Origin: Gillisella vitis
Lineage (GTDB): Bacteria > Pseudomonadota > Alphaproteobacteria > Rhizobiales > Rhizobiaceae
Assembly: GCF_001541345.2 (NCBI RefSeq)
Contig: NZ_LMVL02000001.1
Span: 248,001 to 312,000, forward strand
DNA: 64,000 bases
Direction: 5' to 3'
Positions 17,182-26,885 of the stretch are shown in pieces. Each line of letters opens with the position of its first letter. Position 1 is the first letter of the stretch. The notes below the pieces were generated by a model. That model made no database searches, was not told where the DNA came from, and worked only from the letters and a program-made list of their open reading frames with translations. The position numbers and the translations under genes were made by a program.

Positions 17182-18438
17182 ATGTCTTCGTTTTTCACTC
17201 GTTTCATGTCCCACCACATCAAGGTGGGCAACCTCATTGTCATCACCTGCGATGGTCACCATACGCGTTTTGGAGACGAAAGCGGCAAGCCGATCGTTAT
17301 CCGTTTCGCAGACCGCGCAACCCAACGGTCCATTATGTTCAATCCCGAGCTTGCGCTTGGCGAGGCATTTATGGATGGCAAGTTGTGCATTGAGCAAGGC
17401 ACGATCTACGAACTTCTCGAACTGGTGTTTCAGAACACGGGTGTGGATCGCCTGACGGGCGTCGCCCGATTTATGCGCCGGTTCACACGCTTGAAACGGC
17501 GTATTCAGCAATATAATTCGGTCGGGCGATCAAAGAGCAATGTGGCGCACCATTACGACCTCGATGGCTCGCTCTATCGGTTGTTTCTCGATTCCGACAG
17601 TCAGTATTCCTGTGCTTATTTCGAGGGGCGGTGCAGTTCGCTGGAAGAAGCACAGCTTGCCAAAAAACGGCATCTGGCTGCCAAGCTGCTGATCGAGCCG
17701 GAGCATCGTGTTCTCGATATCGGATCGGGATGGGGCGGACTTGGGCTTTATCTGTCGGAGATGACCCAGGCGGACATCACCGGCGTTACGTTGTCGCAAC
17801 ATCAGCATGCAATTTCGAATGGTCGTGCCCAGGACATTGCATCCACCCGTCGGCCTCGATTTTTGCTGCAAGATTATCGGGATATCAAGCAACAATTCGA
17901 CCGGATCGTTTCCGTCGGCATGTTTGAACATGTCGGGATTGGCCATTTCGATGAATTCTTTGCGAAAATCCGGGCTTTGCTCAAGCCTGACGGGTTGATG
18001 CTGCTGCATTCCATCGGCGTATTCGATGGACCCTCTCATACCAATCCCTGGATACAGAAATACATCTTTCCAGGCGGTTATATTCCATCTCTTTCGGAAG
18101 TGCTGGCGGCAATCGAACGGCAGGGGCTGGTGGTCTGCGATATCGAGATATTGCGCCTGCACTATGCGGAGACCTTGAAAGCTTGGCGCGAGCGGTTCCT
18201 GGCTCGGCGCGACGAAGCTGTGGCTCTTTATGACGAGCGGTTCGCCCGCATGTGGGAATTCTATCTGGCGTCATCGGAGACCGCATTTCGGTATCAGGGA
18301 ATGATGGTTTTTCAAATTCAGCTGGCGCGCGATCAGTCCGCAGTTCCTCTGCGGCGCGATTATATTCACGCCGCCGAAAGTCGCTTACGGGAGCTGGAGA
18401 TCTGCAAGCCCGTTCCGCTGAGCCGTGTCGCCGAATAG
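17182..18438 (+). CDS. cfa: Cyclopropane-fatty-acyl-phospholipid synthase family methyltransferase
   Basis: 418 residues. The SAM-binding motif I is VLDIGSGWGGLGLYLSE near residue 175, followed by GVTLSQHQHA, DRIVSVGMFEHVG and the family signature HSIGVF. The N-terminal 150 residues match the Cfa lipid-binding region (FNPELALGEAFMDGKLCIEQG, SKSNVAHHYDLDGSLYRLFLD). It transfers a methylene group from SAM to unsaturated membrane lipids, typically under acid or stationary-phase stress. AGGA lies seven bases before ATG 17182. The following SulP and universal-stress genes are on the same strand and could form a membrane or stress module. Confidence 0.92.
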   Translation: MSSFFTRFMSHHIKVGNLIVITCDGHHTRFGDESGKPIVIRFADRATQRSIMFNPELALGEAFMDGKLCIEQGTIYELLELVFQNTGVDRLTGVARFMRRFTRLKRRIQQYNSVGRSKSNVAHHYDLDGSLYRLFLDSDSQYSCAYFEGRCSSLEEAQLAKKRHLAAKLLIEPEHRVLDIGSGWGGLGLYLSEMTQADITGVTLSQHQHAISNGRAQDIASTRRPRFLLQDYRDIKQQFDRIVSVGMFEHVGIGHFDEFFAKIRALLKPDGLMLLHSIGVFDGPSHTNPWIQKYIFPGGYIPSLSEVLAAIERQGLVVCDIEILRLHYAETLKAWRERFLARRDEAVALYDERFARMWEFYLASSETAFRYQGMMVFQIQLARDQSAVPLRRDYIHAAESRLRELEICKPVPLSRVAE

Positions 18439-18532
18439 GCGCGGGCATTTATCCGTTCATCATTACACCTGCAGGGCATTCAGCGCCCTGCTCAAGATTG
18501 GCCGAAATATATGGCGGTCAGGAGAAATATCA

Positions 18533-20023
18533 TTGTCTAGCAATAGTTTACATCAAGCTCGAACAGAGTGGTTCGGCAATATCAAAGGCGATGCTCTGGC
18601 TGGCGTCGTTGTGGCCCTGGCGCTTATTCCAGAAGCCATCGCTTTTTCCATCATCGCTGGCGTCGACCCCAAGGTTGGCCTTTATGCATCCTTTTCCATT
18701 TCGGTGCTGATCGCGTTCGTGGGTGGCAGGCCCGGGATGATCTCTGCCGCGACCGCCGCCACTGCCGTGTTGATGATCACGCTGGCCAAAACCCATGGCG
18801 TCGAATATCTGCTGGCCGCCACCATATTGGCCGGCGTCATCCAGATTATTGCCGGTCTGCTGAAACTCGGCCGCCTGATGCGTTTCGTGTCGAAGTCGGT
18901 CATGACGGGCTTTGTCAATGCATTGGCAATATTGATCTTTATGGCGCAACTGCCGGAGCTGATCCATGTGCCCGCACTGACCTATGTCCTGGTGGCGGCG
19001 GGTTTGGCGATCATATATCTGTTCCCTTATGTGACGAAGGCCATTCCGTCACCTCTCGTCTGTATTGTCGTGTTGACGGCGATTTCGATCTATTTCGGAT
19101 TGGACATCCGAACTGTCGGCGACATGGGTGAGTTGCCCTCGACATTGCCGGTCCTGCTCCTTCCCAATATCCCCCTCAATATTGAAACGTTTCTGATCAT
19201 TCTGCCCTATTCCGCAGCAGTCGCCGTTGTTGGCCTGCTTGAAACGCTGATGACAGCTGCGATTGTCGATGAGCTGACCGATACGCCGAGCAACAAAAAC
19301 CGCGAATGCATCGGCCAGGGCGTTGCCAATACGATAACCGGTTTTTTGGGGGGCATGGCAGGCTGTGCGATGATCGGCCAGTCGATGATCAATGTGAAAT
19401 CCGGTGGGCGCGGCAGATTGTCGAGTTTGTGCGCCGGTGTTTTCCTGCTGTTCATGATTCTCGTGCTTGGGCAATGGGTGCGTCAAATTCCCATGGCCGC
19501 CCTTGTGGCGATCATGATCATGGTTTCTATCGGCACCTTTTCCTGGTCATCGATCCGCAATCTGAAGGATCACCCGCGCTCGTCCTCCTTCGTGATGGTG
19601 GCGACGGTGATTGGCGTCGTCGCCACCCATAATCTGGCCGTCGGTGTCCTGGTTGGTGTGCTGTTATCGGCGGTTTTCTTCGCCTGGAAAATCGCCCAGA
19701 TATTCCAGATAACTTCGATCCTCTCACCGGATGGCAAAACGCGCACTTATAAGGTCGAAGGTCAAATCTTCTTCGCCTCCGTCGAGGATTTCAACCAGGC
19801 ATTTGAATTCAAGGAAGCGCTGGAGACCGTCATCATCGATGTATCCCACGCCCATATCTGGGACATATCCAGTGTCGCGGCACTGGATATGATCGTGCTG
19901 AAATTCCGCAGAGAGGGAGCCGAGGTGTCTATCCTTGGACTGAACCGGGCAAGCGAGACGATCGTTGACAAGCTCGCAATCCACGACAAGCCCGGGGCCA
20001 TGGAACGCCTTATGGGGCATTAA
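18533..20023 (+). CDS. SulP-family anion transporter with STAS domain
   Basis: 496 residues: about 10-12 hydrophobic segments (family start [20 protein letters not shown], then [13 protein letters not shown] and [15 protein letters not shown]) and a C-terminal STAS domain from about residue 410 ([34 protein letters not shown]). Members carry sulfate, bicarbonate or dicarboxylates. No ATG fits: TTG 18533 is chosen because AGGAG ends eight bases upstream, whereas the open frame back to 18425 overlaps cfa and has no ribosome-binding site. A universal stress protein gene follows 11 bp later, a pairing known for bacterial SulP carriers. Confidence 0.9.
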   Translation: MSSNSLHQARTEWFGNIKGDALAGVVVALALIPEAIAFSIIAGVDPKVGLYASFSISVLIAFVGGRPGMISAATAATAVLMITLAKTHGVEYLLAATILAGVIQIIAGLLKLGRLMRFVSKSVMTGFVNALAILIFMAQLPELIHVPALTYVLVAAGLAIIYLFPYVTKAIPSPLVCIVVLTAISIYFGLDIRTVGDMGELPSTLPVLLLPNIPLNIETFLIILPYSAAVAVVGLLETLMTAAIVDELTDTPSNKNRECIGQGVANTITGFLGGMAGCAMIGQSMINVKSGGRGRLSSLCAGVFLLFMILVLGQWVRQIPMAALVAIMIMVSIGTFSWSSIRNLKDHPRSSSFVMVATVIGVVATHNLAVGVLVGVLLSAVFFAWKIAQIFQITSILSPDGKTRTYKVEGQIFFASVEDFNQAFEFKEALETVIIDVSHAHIWDISSVAALDMIVLKFRREGAEVSILGLNRASETIVDKLAIHDKPGAMERLMGH

Positions 20024-20034
20024 GGGAGACAATC

Positions 20035-20889
20035 ATGATCAAGATCATAGGACTGATAGACGGTTCGATATATGCCCAGAGCGTCTGCGATCATATCGCA
20101 TGGATTGCCGGCCGATCCGAGGTGTCCGTGGACATTCTGCACGTCATTGGCCGTCGCGACCTTTCCACGGAGCCGGTCAATCTCAGCGGCAATATCGGTT
20201 TGGGCGCTCGAACGGCGCTTCTCAAGGAGCTGGCGGAACTGGACGCACAAAAGGCAAGAACCGCCCAACACCGTGGACGGCTTTTGCTGGAAGAGGCAAA
20301 GGCGCGCCTTCAAGCCGTGGGCATTGATAGAGTTAACACCATGTTGCGCAATGGGGATCTGGCTGAAACCCTGCAAGAGTTGGAGGAAAGCGCTGACCTC
20401 ATCGTGATCGGCAAGCGTGGTGAAGGCGCTGATTTTGCGCAATTGCACCTTGGCTCAAACCTCGAACGGGTGGTCCGCTCCAGTCACAAGATGATCGCCA
20501 TCGCATCACGTGCCTTCAAGCCGATCCGTAAAGTGCTGATCGCCTATGATGGCGGCGCGATGGCGATGAAAGCGGTTGACTATATATCAGGGAATCCGAT
20601 GTTTGCCGGGCTCTCTATCAAACTGGTGACGGTGGGGGACGACACGCCGGAAGCCCGCCAAGCCCTTATTGAAGGTAAGCTTAGGTTTATGGATGCGGGC
20701 GTGCCGGTTGAGAGCGCCATCTTTGCGGGGCAACCGGATAAGGCGATTTCTGACATTGTCGAGCGTGAGGCATATGACCTGCTCATGATGGGCGCCTATA
20801 GCCATTCCAGGCTACGCGCACTTTTCATCGGGTCAACGACAACGGAAATGATCCGGGCCTGCAAAGTGCCTGTGTTGATTTTCCGCTGA
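20035..20889 (+). CDS. Universal stress protein, tandem UspA domains
   Basis: 284 residues with two Usp domains: residues 1-155 begin MIKIIGLIDGSIYAQ and residues 160-284 begin KVLIAYDGGAMAMKAV. The second ends in the ATP-binding pattern LLMMGAYSHSRLRALFIGSTTTEMIRACKVPVLIF, close to the G-2x-G-9x-G(S/T) type; the first carries LIVIGKRGEG with GSNLERVVRSSH. ATG 20035 has GGGAGA upstream. It is 11 bp downstream of the SulP gene, so co-transcription is likely and it may sense or modulate that carrier. Confidence 0.9.
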   Translation: MIKIIGLIDGSIYAQSVCDHIAWIAGRSEVSVDILHVIGRRDLSTEPVNLSGNIGLGARTALLKELAELDAQKARTAQHRGRLLLEEAKARLQAVGIDRVNTMLRNGDLAETLQELEESADLIVIGKRGEGADFAQLHLGSNLERVVRSSHKMIAIASRAFKPIRKVLIAYDGGAMAMKAVDYISGNPMFAGLSIKLVTVGDDTPEARQALIEGKLRFMDAGVPVESAIFAGQPDKAISDIVEREAYDLLMMGAYSHSRLRALFIGSTTTEMIRACKVPVLIFR

Positions 20890-20910
20890 TCTCGAATCGA
20901 ACACTCTTTT

Positions 20911-20934
20911 CTGTGCGTTTTTTAAAACGCACAG
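20911..20934. terminator. Inverted repeat downstream of the universal stress gene
   Basis: CTGTGCGTTTT at 20911-20921 faces AAAACGCACAG at 20924-20934, a perfect 11-bp arm separated by two bases. It sits 22 bp after the stop codon. It shares the GCGTTT/AAACGC core with hairpins at 7466 and 24258. Either a terminator or a palindromic repeat. Confidence 0.5.
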
Positions 20935-20995
20935 CGCTGTCATGTAACATGCAGGAATTCTGGCTTGCGCCATTGTCCTTGTTTGAAAGTCCAGA

Positions 20996-22198
20996 ATGAT
21001 CAAAAACTATAGGGAATTTTCCAGCCGCAATTGGCAGCATCTGACATTTGGCGCAATGCTTCTGGCCATTTCGAGCTTCGGCCAAACCTATTTCATTTCG
21101 ATCTCGGGAGCGCATTTTCGCGACGCTTTTCGTTTAAGCGACGGCGGCTTGGGGACTGTCTATGCAATAGGCACGTTTTTAAGCGCCCTGACCCTCACCT
21201 GGGCCGGTCGCCTGATCGATTATACAACGGTAAGAGTGTTCAGTTGGGCGGTGGCCGTTCTGCTGGCTTGCGCATGTGGACTGGTGTCGTTCAGCCCCAA
21301 TATCTATGTGCTCCTGCTTGCGTTCTACCTTCTGCGCCTGGGCGGCCAAGGTCTGATGGTTCATACGGCGCTGACTGCAACAGCCCGCACATTTCCAGCA
21401 GATGCGGGTAAAGCGCTCGGCATTATCGCTTTGGGCATGTCTGTCGCGCAGGCTACTTTTCCACTGGCTGGAGTGATGATGAACGACACGTTCGGTTGGC
21501 GTGCATCCTGGGCTATCAACGCGTTCTTTGTCATCGCCGGTGTCGGCGTAGCACTCGCGGTCTTGCCAAGGGCGGGCGATCGGCCTTTGCGTCAGCGCAG
21601 GCCCAAAGGACAGGCCTCAACCGAGCCCAGGCGGACATCCTTGTTGCTCGACCGACGGTTACTGATGACCCTGCCAGCCGTTCTGGCAAGCCCCTTCATC
21701 GTCACGGGCTTCTTCTTCCATCAAGGCCGCCTGGCCGAGCAGAAGCATTGGGACATCACATGGCTCGCTGCCGGATTTGTGGTCTTTGCCATTGTACAGG
21801 CGGTCTCCGTCGTGGTGATTGGTCCCGTTATCGACCGTTTTGGCACGAAGCGAATACTGCCTTATTTTCTGTTGCCACAAGCCATCGGAATGCTCGCACT
21901 GGGATTGCTTTCATCGCCGTGGGTCGCACTGGTCTATATGGTTCTGATGGGCATATCCTCCGCCTTCGGGTCGACGCTTGCCACCGCGCTTTGGGTCGAG
22001 CTTTTTGGAGCCACTGAGTTGGCAAGAGTGCGCTCTGCGGTCGAAGCCGGATCCGTTATAGCAAGCGGTGCTTCACCCGTGATCATGGGATTGCTGATCG
22101 ACGCCGGCTTTCCTTTGTCTTGGCAGGCGCTGGCCTGCTGTGCATACACAGTGCTCGCGTCTATTATCGCAATCGGCGTGCAGCGCGTGAAAGTCTGA
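20996..22198 (+). CDS. MFS transporter
   Basis: 400 residues with 12 predicted membrane segments. Loop motifs of the major facilitator superfamily are present: WAGRLIDYTTVR after segment 2 and FVVFAIVQAVSVVVIGPVIDRFGTKRILPYF in the second half, the repeated D-R-x-G-x-x pattern. No close functional subgroup is recognisable. The ribosome-binding site is weak. It stands alone between the stress-protein gene and the convergent TPR gene, so its substrate cannot be inferred from context. Confidence 0.85.
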   Translation: MIKNYREFSSRNWQHLTFGAMLLAISSFGQTYFISISGAHFRDAFRLSDGGLGTVYAIGTFLSALTLTWAGRLIDYTTVRVFSWAVAVLLACACGLVSFSPNIYVLLLAFYLLRLGGQGLMVHTALTATARTFPADAGKALGIIALGMSVAQATFPLAGVMMNDTFGWRASWAINAFFVIAGVGVALAVLPRAGDRPLRQRRPKGQASTEPRRTSLLLDRRLLMTLPAVLASPFIVTGFFFHQGRLAEQKHWDITWLAAGFVVFAIVQAVSVVVIGPVIDRFGTKRILPYFLLPQAIGMLALGLLSSPWVALVYMVLMGISSAFGSTLATALWVELFGATELARVRSAVEAGSVIASGASPVIMGLLIDAGFPLSWQALACCAYTVLASIIAIGVQRVKV

Positions 22199-22375
22199 CA
22201 GAAAGAGATTTTGTATCAAGAGGTTGTGTATCATTGACGTCTGTGTGAGCATGGACCTTGGTGGCATGCGCCAATGAGATGGGCGCAGGACTATTCTCTC
22301 GTCGCAGCGTGATTGTGTTCCTGCGGTCGATATGTTCTAGGTTGTTCACACTGCCTTGTCGCCGACATATTGGGC

Positions 22376-24160
22376 CTAATGTGCCAGCTCCATCTGATGT
22401 TGAATTTTAGAAAAGCGGCTGTCATTCCGAATGGGATCGAAAACGGCATTTGCCAGAAATAGCCCTGGTGTGCCTCTTCGTGTCACCGCCAGTTCCAAGG
22501 CGCGAATGGCTTCATCACGAGCGCCTAATCCGAGATGGATCATCGCCTCCGCATGCACTGCCTGGCCTCGCAGATTTGGCGACTGCTTTACCCTGGAAAG
22601 AAGGCGACCCGCCTCTGATATTTCGCCTGAAAGCCCATAGGCAAGACCTAGCAGCCCACAGGCCGTGGCATCTTCGGTCATGATACGTGACGCAGCGGTA
22701 AATTCTTCGATTGCGCTATCAATCTGACCCATGTTGAGCTTGGCTTCTCCATAGGTAAGCCGCAACTTAACAAAGCCAGGTTCGGCCTCAAGTGCGTCGC
22801 GTGCGACTTTCGCCGCCTCCCTGAAGCGGCGGGCCGCATTCAGGGTCAGCGCATAGACATTGGCGACCATGGGGGAATAAGGATCGAGATTGATCGCTTC
22901 CTCCGCTATTTGCAGCGCAGAAACGATCTGTCCGCTTTGCAGATAGGTCAGTGCAAGCAGTATGTAGGGCGAAGGGTCGAGCGGGGTGATGGCAATGGCC
23001 TGACGGCATGCGCGTTCGGTCTGTGGCCAGTCATAGGCGTAGCTTGAAGCCCAACCCAGGATCAGCCAGACGTCGCTGAGATCGCCATTCAGCGACAAAG
23101 CGCTGTGGGCAGAAGCTGCCAGCTTGGGCATCACCCTGGATATCGATCCCGGCGCAAGCGATAAAAACTGCCCTAAAGCTCCAATAAGCCTGCGGTGGGA
23201 CAATTGATCCAAGGGGTCGTCGGAGATGATTTGTTCGTAGCGCAAGACGGCGGCGCGCAGCTCGATCAACCGCTCACGCCGGTTGACGTGGGAACCGCGC
23301 AGAAGCTGGTCGAGAAAACGGTTCTCGTTCTCGTCAGAATGGCCTGGTATGTCCACGGCCTGACCCACGATGCTGCGTGAGAGCGAATCTGAAACCATTT
23401 CGCCGATAGCATTGGCTATCAAGGTGGGAGAGGGGCTCTCGGACTTTTGTGGGAAGGAAAACGTTTTGCTTCCCTGAACCAATCCATCCAGATCGACCAT
23501 TGTCGTTACGATCCTGATCCATTGCTCATCTGAGCGAATGGCGCAGCGTAACTCCAGCTCTGATCTACTCGTTCCGCCTGGAAGAACCGGGATTATCGAG
23601 GAAAGCTTGAAAAGGCTGCTGGCAATCTCTTGGGGTAGCTGTCGCGCCAGGCGCTGCTCGTTCTCTCCAGCATTGGGTTCGCTATCCAGATGAATGGCAA
23701 TCCGGCGCGGAAAATCTTTTATGTCCGCCGCGGGCAAGGATGGCTGCGAGGAGAAGATCGGCACGAGGGAGCGGGGCATGAAGGCCACCCTCACGACATC
23801 GAAGCGTCCCTCATGTTCGTAATAGCTTTGCAATCTGTTGCGAAGGCGCCAGGCTTCGGTCCGGACACATGTATCGATCCGCGGATCGAAATGCTGATCT
23901 TTGCCAAATACGTCCTGAGCGATCGCATGTTCGCCTATAGCATTCGCGCGCCCTGCGAGCGCCTCTTCGACAAGATATTGGAGCAACTGCCGCGAGCGTT
24001 TTGCCGTTGCGAATGTATTGCCATTGCAGAGCTGATCCACGGCCTTGCGTATCTGTCCCGGTGTCGGGCTTGCTAATTCTGTGCCTGCCGTGATCGCCCC
24101 TGGCGCAGCGTCACGAGATGATACGCAGATGATCGAAGTCGCACTCGTATTCTTTTCCAC
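22376..24160 (-). CDS. TPR protein with putative N-terminal DNA-binding or signalling domain
   Basis: 594 residues. An N-terminal module (about 35-125) contains RSRQLLQYLVEEALAG, AIAQDVFG and FDPRIDTCVRTEAWRLRNRL, a pattern I know from many alphaproteobacterial TPR or cyclase-like proteins where it precedes the sensor or effector part. A middle region (about 140-270) resembles the FlgO/TolB-like domain of CadC-type proteins, and the C-terminal half has several tetratricopeptide repeats (DPSPYILLALTYLQSGQIVS, AEPGFVKLRLTYGEAKLNMG). GTG 24160 is preferred because GGGGAGGAG precedes it; a longer frame from GTG 24232 is possible. No membrane segment is obvious. Function unknown. Confidence 0.75.
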   Translation of the reverse strand: MEKNTSATSIICVSSRDAAPGAITAGTELASPTPGQIRKAVDQLCNGNTFATAKRSRQLLQYLVEEALAGRANAIGEHAIAQDVFGKDQHFDPRIDTCVRTEAWRLRNRLQSYYEHEGRFDVVRVAFMPRSLVPIFSSQPSLPAADIKDFPRRIAIHLDSEPNAGENEQRLARQLPQEIASSLFKLSSIIPVLPGGTSRSELELRCAIRSDEQWIRIVTTMVDLDGLVQGSKTFSFPQKSESPSPTLIANAIGEMVSDSLSRSIVGQAVDIPGHSDENENRFLDQLLRGSHVNRRERLIELRAAVLRYEQIISDDPLDQLSHRRLIGALGQFLSLAPGSISRVMPKLAASAHSALSLNGDLSDVWLILGWASSYAYDWPQTERACRQAIAITPLDPSPYILLALTYLQSGQIVSALQIAEEAINLDPYSPMVANVYALTLNAARRFREAAKVARDALEAEPGFVKLRLTYGEAKLNMGQIDSAIEEFTAASRIMTEDATACGLLGLAYGLSGEISEAGRLLSRVKQSPNLRGQAVHAEAMIHLGLGARDEAIRALELAVTRRGTPGLFLANAVFDPIRNDSRFSKIQHQMELAH

Positions 24161-24562
24161 CCGGTCTCCTCCCCGTGCTTGTATGCGAATATACTGCTCC
24201 CAATCATTCGATAGGCTGATTAAACCTCCCACGGCCTTTGATGTCGGATGTTACAGAATTTCTGCGTTTGGTTGAAACGCAGAAATCCTCTAAGTCTTTG
24301 TTTTTATAAATTTCTAGATGTAAAATCGCGCGCCACTTTTCCTCGAAATGCTCCAGTGGTCCCACTCCGACATTTGATTCCGTTTGCGGCACACTCCAGA
24401 TTGCCACAGTTGGCCTGGCAAATGTCAAGTTCATTCGACGAGAACGACATGATCATCATTTTGATAATATAGTTCTTGGCATGTGGAAAGTCCGGTGGGC
24501 AGCAAGCACGATTTGTGGATGCCGGTCGATTATTGACGCTGTTAGAAACCCAGGCCCGAATA
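24161..24562. other. 402-bp gap with a GCGTTT-type hairpin
   Basis: Between the TPR gene and the stop of the TetR gene, both on the minus strand. It holds no credible gene. A perfect 12-bp stem ATTTCTGCGTTT / AAACGCAGAAAT with a 5-nt loop lies at 24258-24286, followed on the + side by T-rich DNA. The element resembles those at 7466 and 20911. Confidence 0.5.
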
Positions 24563-25246
24563 TTATCGTCTGATTGGATAGAGATAGAGCGGGGGTAGGT
24601 TTACGACCTTGGTGTCGCTGTCTTTCGGTCCTATGCCATCGAAGAAGATGCGGACGATGAGGCCGATATGGGCTGCGAGTATTTCGTCAGAGGGCCGGAA
24701 GTTTGCGACGAGGATATCGAACTGAGTTCCCGGTGCTGTCATGCGCACCAGCAATGTGGCATAGCGTTCAGGATCTTCAACGACATAGCCGCGCGTGGCG
24801 GCAACTTTCACGATGAGCGACGCAATGATACGGATCACGTCAGGCATATCTGACTGGACCTGATCAGACATGGCTTGCAACTCGCTGCGTCTGTCGATTT
24901 CTGCAATGAGAACCCGGAAATAGGCGGTCAGCTCAGGGGCGGATGCGGCCTTGACGACCTCAAGCAGCACGCTTGTAAGTTGCTCCAGGGGATCTGCGAC
25001 GGATCGACTTTCCACAACGCTACCGAGGTCCAGCGCGAAATCGGAAGCGGCATGTGTCATGACGGCATGAAATAATTCAAGCTTGTCGGAAAAATGCGCA
25101 TAGACAGTCGTCTTTGAAACGCCGGCCTTGGCGGCCACCGCATCCATAGAGGTTCTCTCATATCCATTGGCCAAAAGCAGATCGACGGCAGCAGCCATGA
25201 TCAACTCTCGTTTTGATCTAGAATTCTTGTTTCGTGGATGAGGCAT
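24563..25246 (-). CDS. TetR-family transcriptional repressor
   Basis: 227 residues with a textbook TetR helix-turn-helix at residues 13-60 (RELIMAAAVDLLLANGYERT, then AAKAGVSKTTVYAHFSDKLELF). The C-terminal helical part is the AefR/YfiR-like ligand domain type (tetR_C_7-like pattern), assigned loosely. ATG 25246 has AGGAG upstream. It is divergent from the monooxygenase operon at 25475, and an inverted repeat ACTGT-N10-ACAGT overlaps the apparent promoter of that operon. It therefore most likely represses the aromatic-degradation block in the absence of the substrate or a metabolite. Confidence 0.9.
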   Translation of the reverse strand: MPHPRNKNSRSKRELIMAAAVDLLLANGYERTSMDAVAAKAGVSKTTVYAHFSDKLELFHAVMTHAASDFALDLGSVVESRSVADPLEQLTSVLLEVVKAASAPELTAYFRVLIAEIDRRSELQAMSDQVQSDMPDVIRIIASLIVKVAATRGYVVEDPERYATLLVRMTAPGTQFDILVANFRPSDEILAAHIGLIVRIFFDGIGPKDSDTKVVNLPPLYLYPIRR

Positions 25247-25408
25247 ACCTCAGCTCCTATATGAGCGCAGCAGTCCATTCAAGGCCCCAAGGGAGGCATG
25301 TCACAGGCGCGTCGCGTGGTCTCTGTCCAAAAAGAGGGGCAATCAAGGGCTTAGTTTCTTAACCTTCCTTCACAAAAGAGCAATCTCCGAGGCTTTGAAA
25401 AAAATCAA

Positions 25409-25441
25409 TTGACATAACTGTACTGTACCGTTTAGAACAGT
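25409..25441 (+). promoter_or_regulatory. Putative promoter and TetR operator for the monooxygenase operon
   Basis: TTGACA at 25409-25414 is a perfect -35 box, with TTTAGA at 25431-25436 as a weak -10 at 16-bp spacing. A 20-bp imperfect palindrome ACTGT-N10-ACAGT (25422-25441) overlaps the -10. The site lies 34 bp before ATG 25475 and GGAGG follows at about 25458. Occupancy by the divergent TetR protein is inferred. Confidence 0.6.
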
Positions 25442-25474
25442 GTCACGTCTTGGAAATATGGAGGTAATTCAAGG

Positions 25475-26881
25475 ATGTCCGCACTTTCTAGTGACTTGTC
25501 GCTCATGCCCGGCCTGCCGCCCGCGCCCAGTGGGCAGCCCGCTCCAGGGATGCCACCGATGCCCGGCTTGCCGCCCATGTCTGGCCTTCCCCCAATGCCG
25601 CCCGCAGTGCCTTCGGCTCCTGTTGAGTCGAAATGGTTGACCGATAAGGGGCGTGATATCCGCGATAAGGCCAAGGCGCTTATTCCCCTTATTCGGGAGC
25701 AGGCGCGCGAAGGCGAGAAGATTGGTGCCTTGACGCCGGATGTTCTCAAGGCGCTCAGCGATATCGGTATCTACAAGATGGCGATGCCTGCTGAATGGGG
25801 CGGGTATGCCCTCGGTGCGCGGGATCTGGTCGAGATTATCGCCACGCTGGGTGAGGCGGATGGATCGGCTGGCTGGGCTGGTTTCGTCGCCGTTGGAGTG
25901 AAGAACCTGCTGGCCCTTGAAGGCGAGGTTGTTGGAGAGGTTCTTGAAGATACCCGGGGTTGGGCTGGCCCTACCGTTGTCGGCGCGTCCGTTTTTGCGA
26001 CAAAAGTCGGAGAAGGTCGCAAAGTCGAAGGCGGCTGGATGGTCAAGGGCCGCTGGGCTTTCGGTAGCGGATGCAAGCACGCCAAATGGGCGATGTTGGG
26101 CATAGAATATGATCCGAAGGTTGCTGGTGGCACCGGGCGCGGCGTTGTTGTCGTTGACCGTTCGAAATATGAGATCCTCGACGACTGGCACGTCATGGGC
26201 TTGTCTGGGAGCGCCAGCAACAGTCTTGCCATCAAGGAAGAAGTCTTTGTGGCCGATCATCGGTTTCTCGATCTGAGCCAATACCCTCTGCGTTTCCAAC
26301 AGTTGCATACGCGCTACCAGGGCTTTGGCTATCAGCAGCGCGGGCTTGCCAATCTGGCGACCGTGTCCTTGTGTGATATGTCGATTGCGCTCGGTATGGC
26401 GCGCGGAGCACTTTCTTGTTTCGCGGAGCAGGCCAAGAAGCGTCCGCCTTTTTCGCTTCCGTATCCGACAATCTCTGACATGGCGTCTGCCCAAGTTGCA
26501 GCCGGCAAGGCACTTGCGATGATCAAGGTCGCCCAGGCGACAATCGAGAGCTACGCAGACCAGGTCGATGCCAGGACAGCGGAGGGGCAAGACTTTACCC
26601 ATGACGAGGACTCCGAGATCAGCTTGACCCTCGCTTACGTTGCAAGCCTTTGCGAAGACGCCATTAACCTGCTGCAGAAGACGCTTGGTTCATCAACGAT
26701 GTCGCTCAACAACCCTATCCAACGCTTTGTTCGCGACGTTCGTGTTCTGGCATCCCACGGTGCCGTTCGGCTTGATCCGCAAGCGGAGGTCAATGGCCGG
26801 CGCCTCCTGGGCATCACACCCTTCCCAATGTTTGCCGGTGCCGTGCCGGAACGCGTTAATCTGGAAGGCAAGGGGTCGTAA
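25475..26881 (+). CDS. Group D flavin-dependent monooxygenase, oxygenase component, with Met/Pro/Gly-rich N-terminal leader
   Basis: 468 residues. Residues 1-50 are a low-complexity leader with repeated GLPP and MPGLPP units; the acyl-CoA-dehydrogenase fold begins near residue 53 (KWLTDKGRDIRDKAKALIPLI). Key blocks match the oxygenase at 14193: FGSGCKHAKWAM, DDWHVMGLSGSASNS and STMSLNNPIQRFVRDVRV. By family it hydroxylates an aromatic ring using reduced flavin, which the flavin reductase at 29368 can supply. GGAGG sits about 12 bases before ATG 25475 and no internal start has a better site, so the leader appears to be translated. It heads the operon repressed by the divergent TetR protein. 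The substrate is unknown. Confidence 0.88.
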   Translation: MSALSSDLSLMPGLPPAPSGQPAPGMPPMPGLPPMSGLPPMPPAVPSAPVESKWLTDKGRDIRDKAKALIPLIREQAREGEKIGALTPDVLKALSDIGIYKMAMPAEWGGYALGARDLVEIIATLGEADGSAGWAGFVAVGVKNLLALEGEVVGEVLEDTRGWAGPTVVGASVFATKVGEGRKVEGGWMVKGRWAFGSGCKHAKWAMLGIEYDPKVAGGTGRGVVVVDRSKYEILDDWHVMGLSGSASNSLAIKEEVFVADHRFLDLSQYPLRFQQLHTRYQGFGYQQRGLANLATVSLCDMSIALGMARGALSCFAEQAKKRPPFSLPYPTISDMASAQVAAGKALAMIKVAQATIESYADQVDARTAEGQDFTHDEDSEISLTLAYVASLCEDAINLLQKTLGSSTMSLNNPIQRFVRDVRVLASHGAVRLDPQAEVNGRRLLGITPFPMFAGAVPERVNLEGKGS

Positions 26882-26885
26882 GTTC

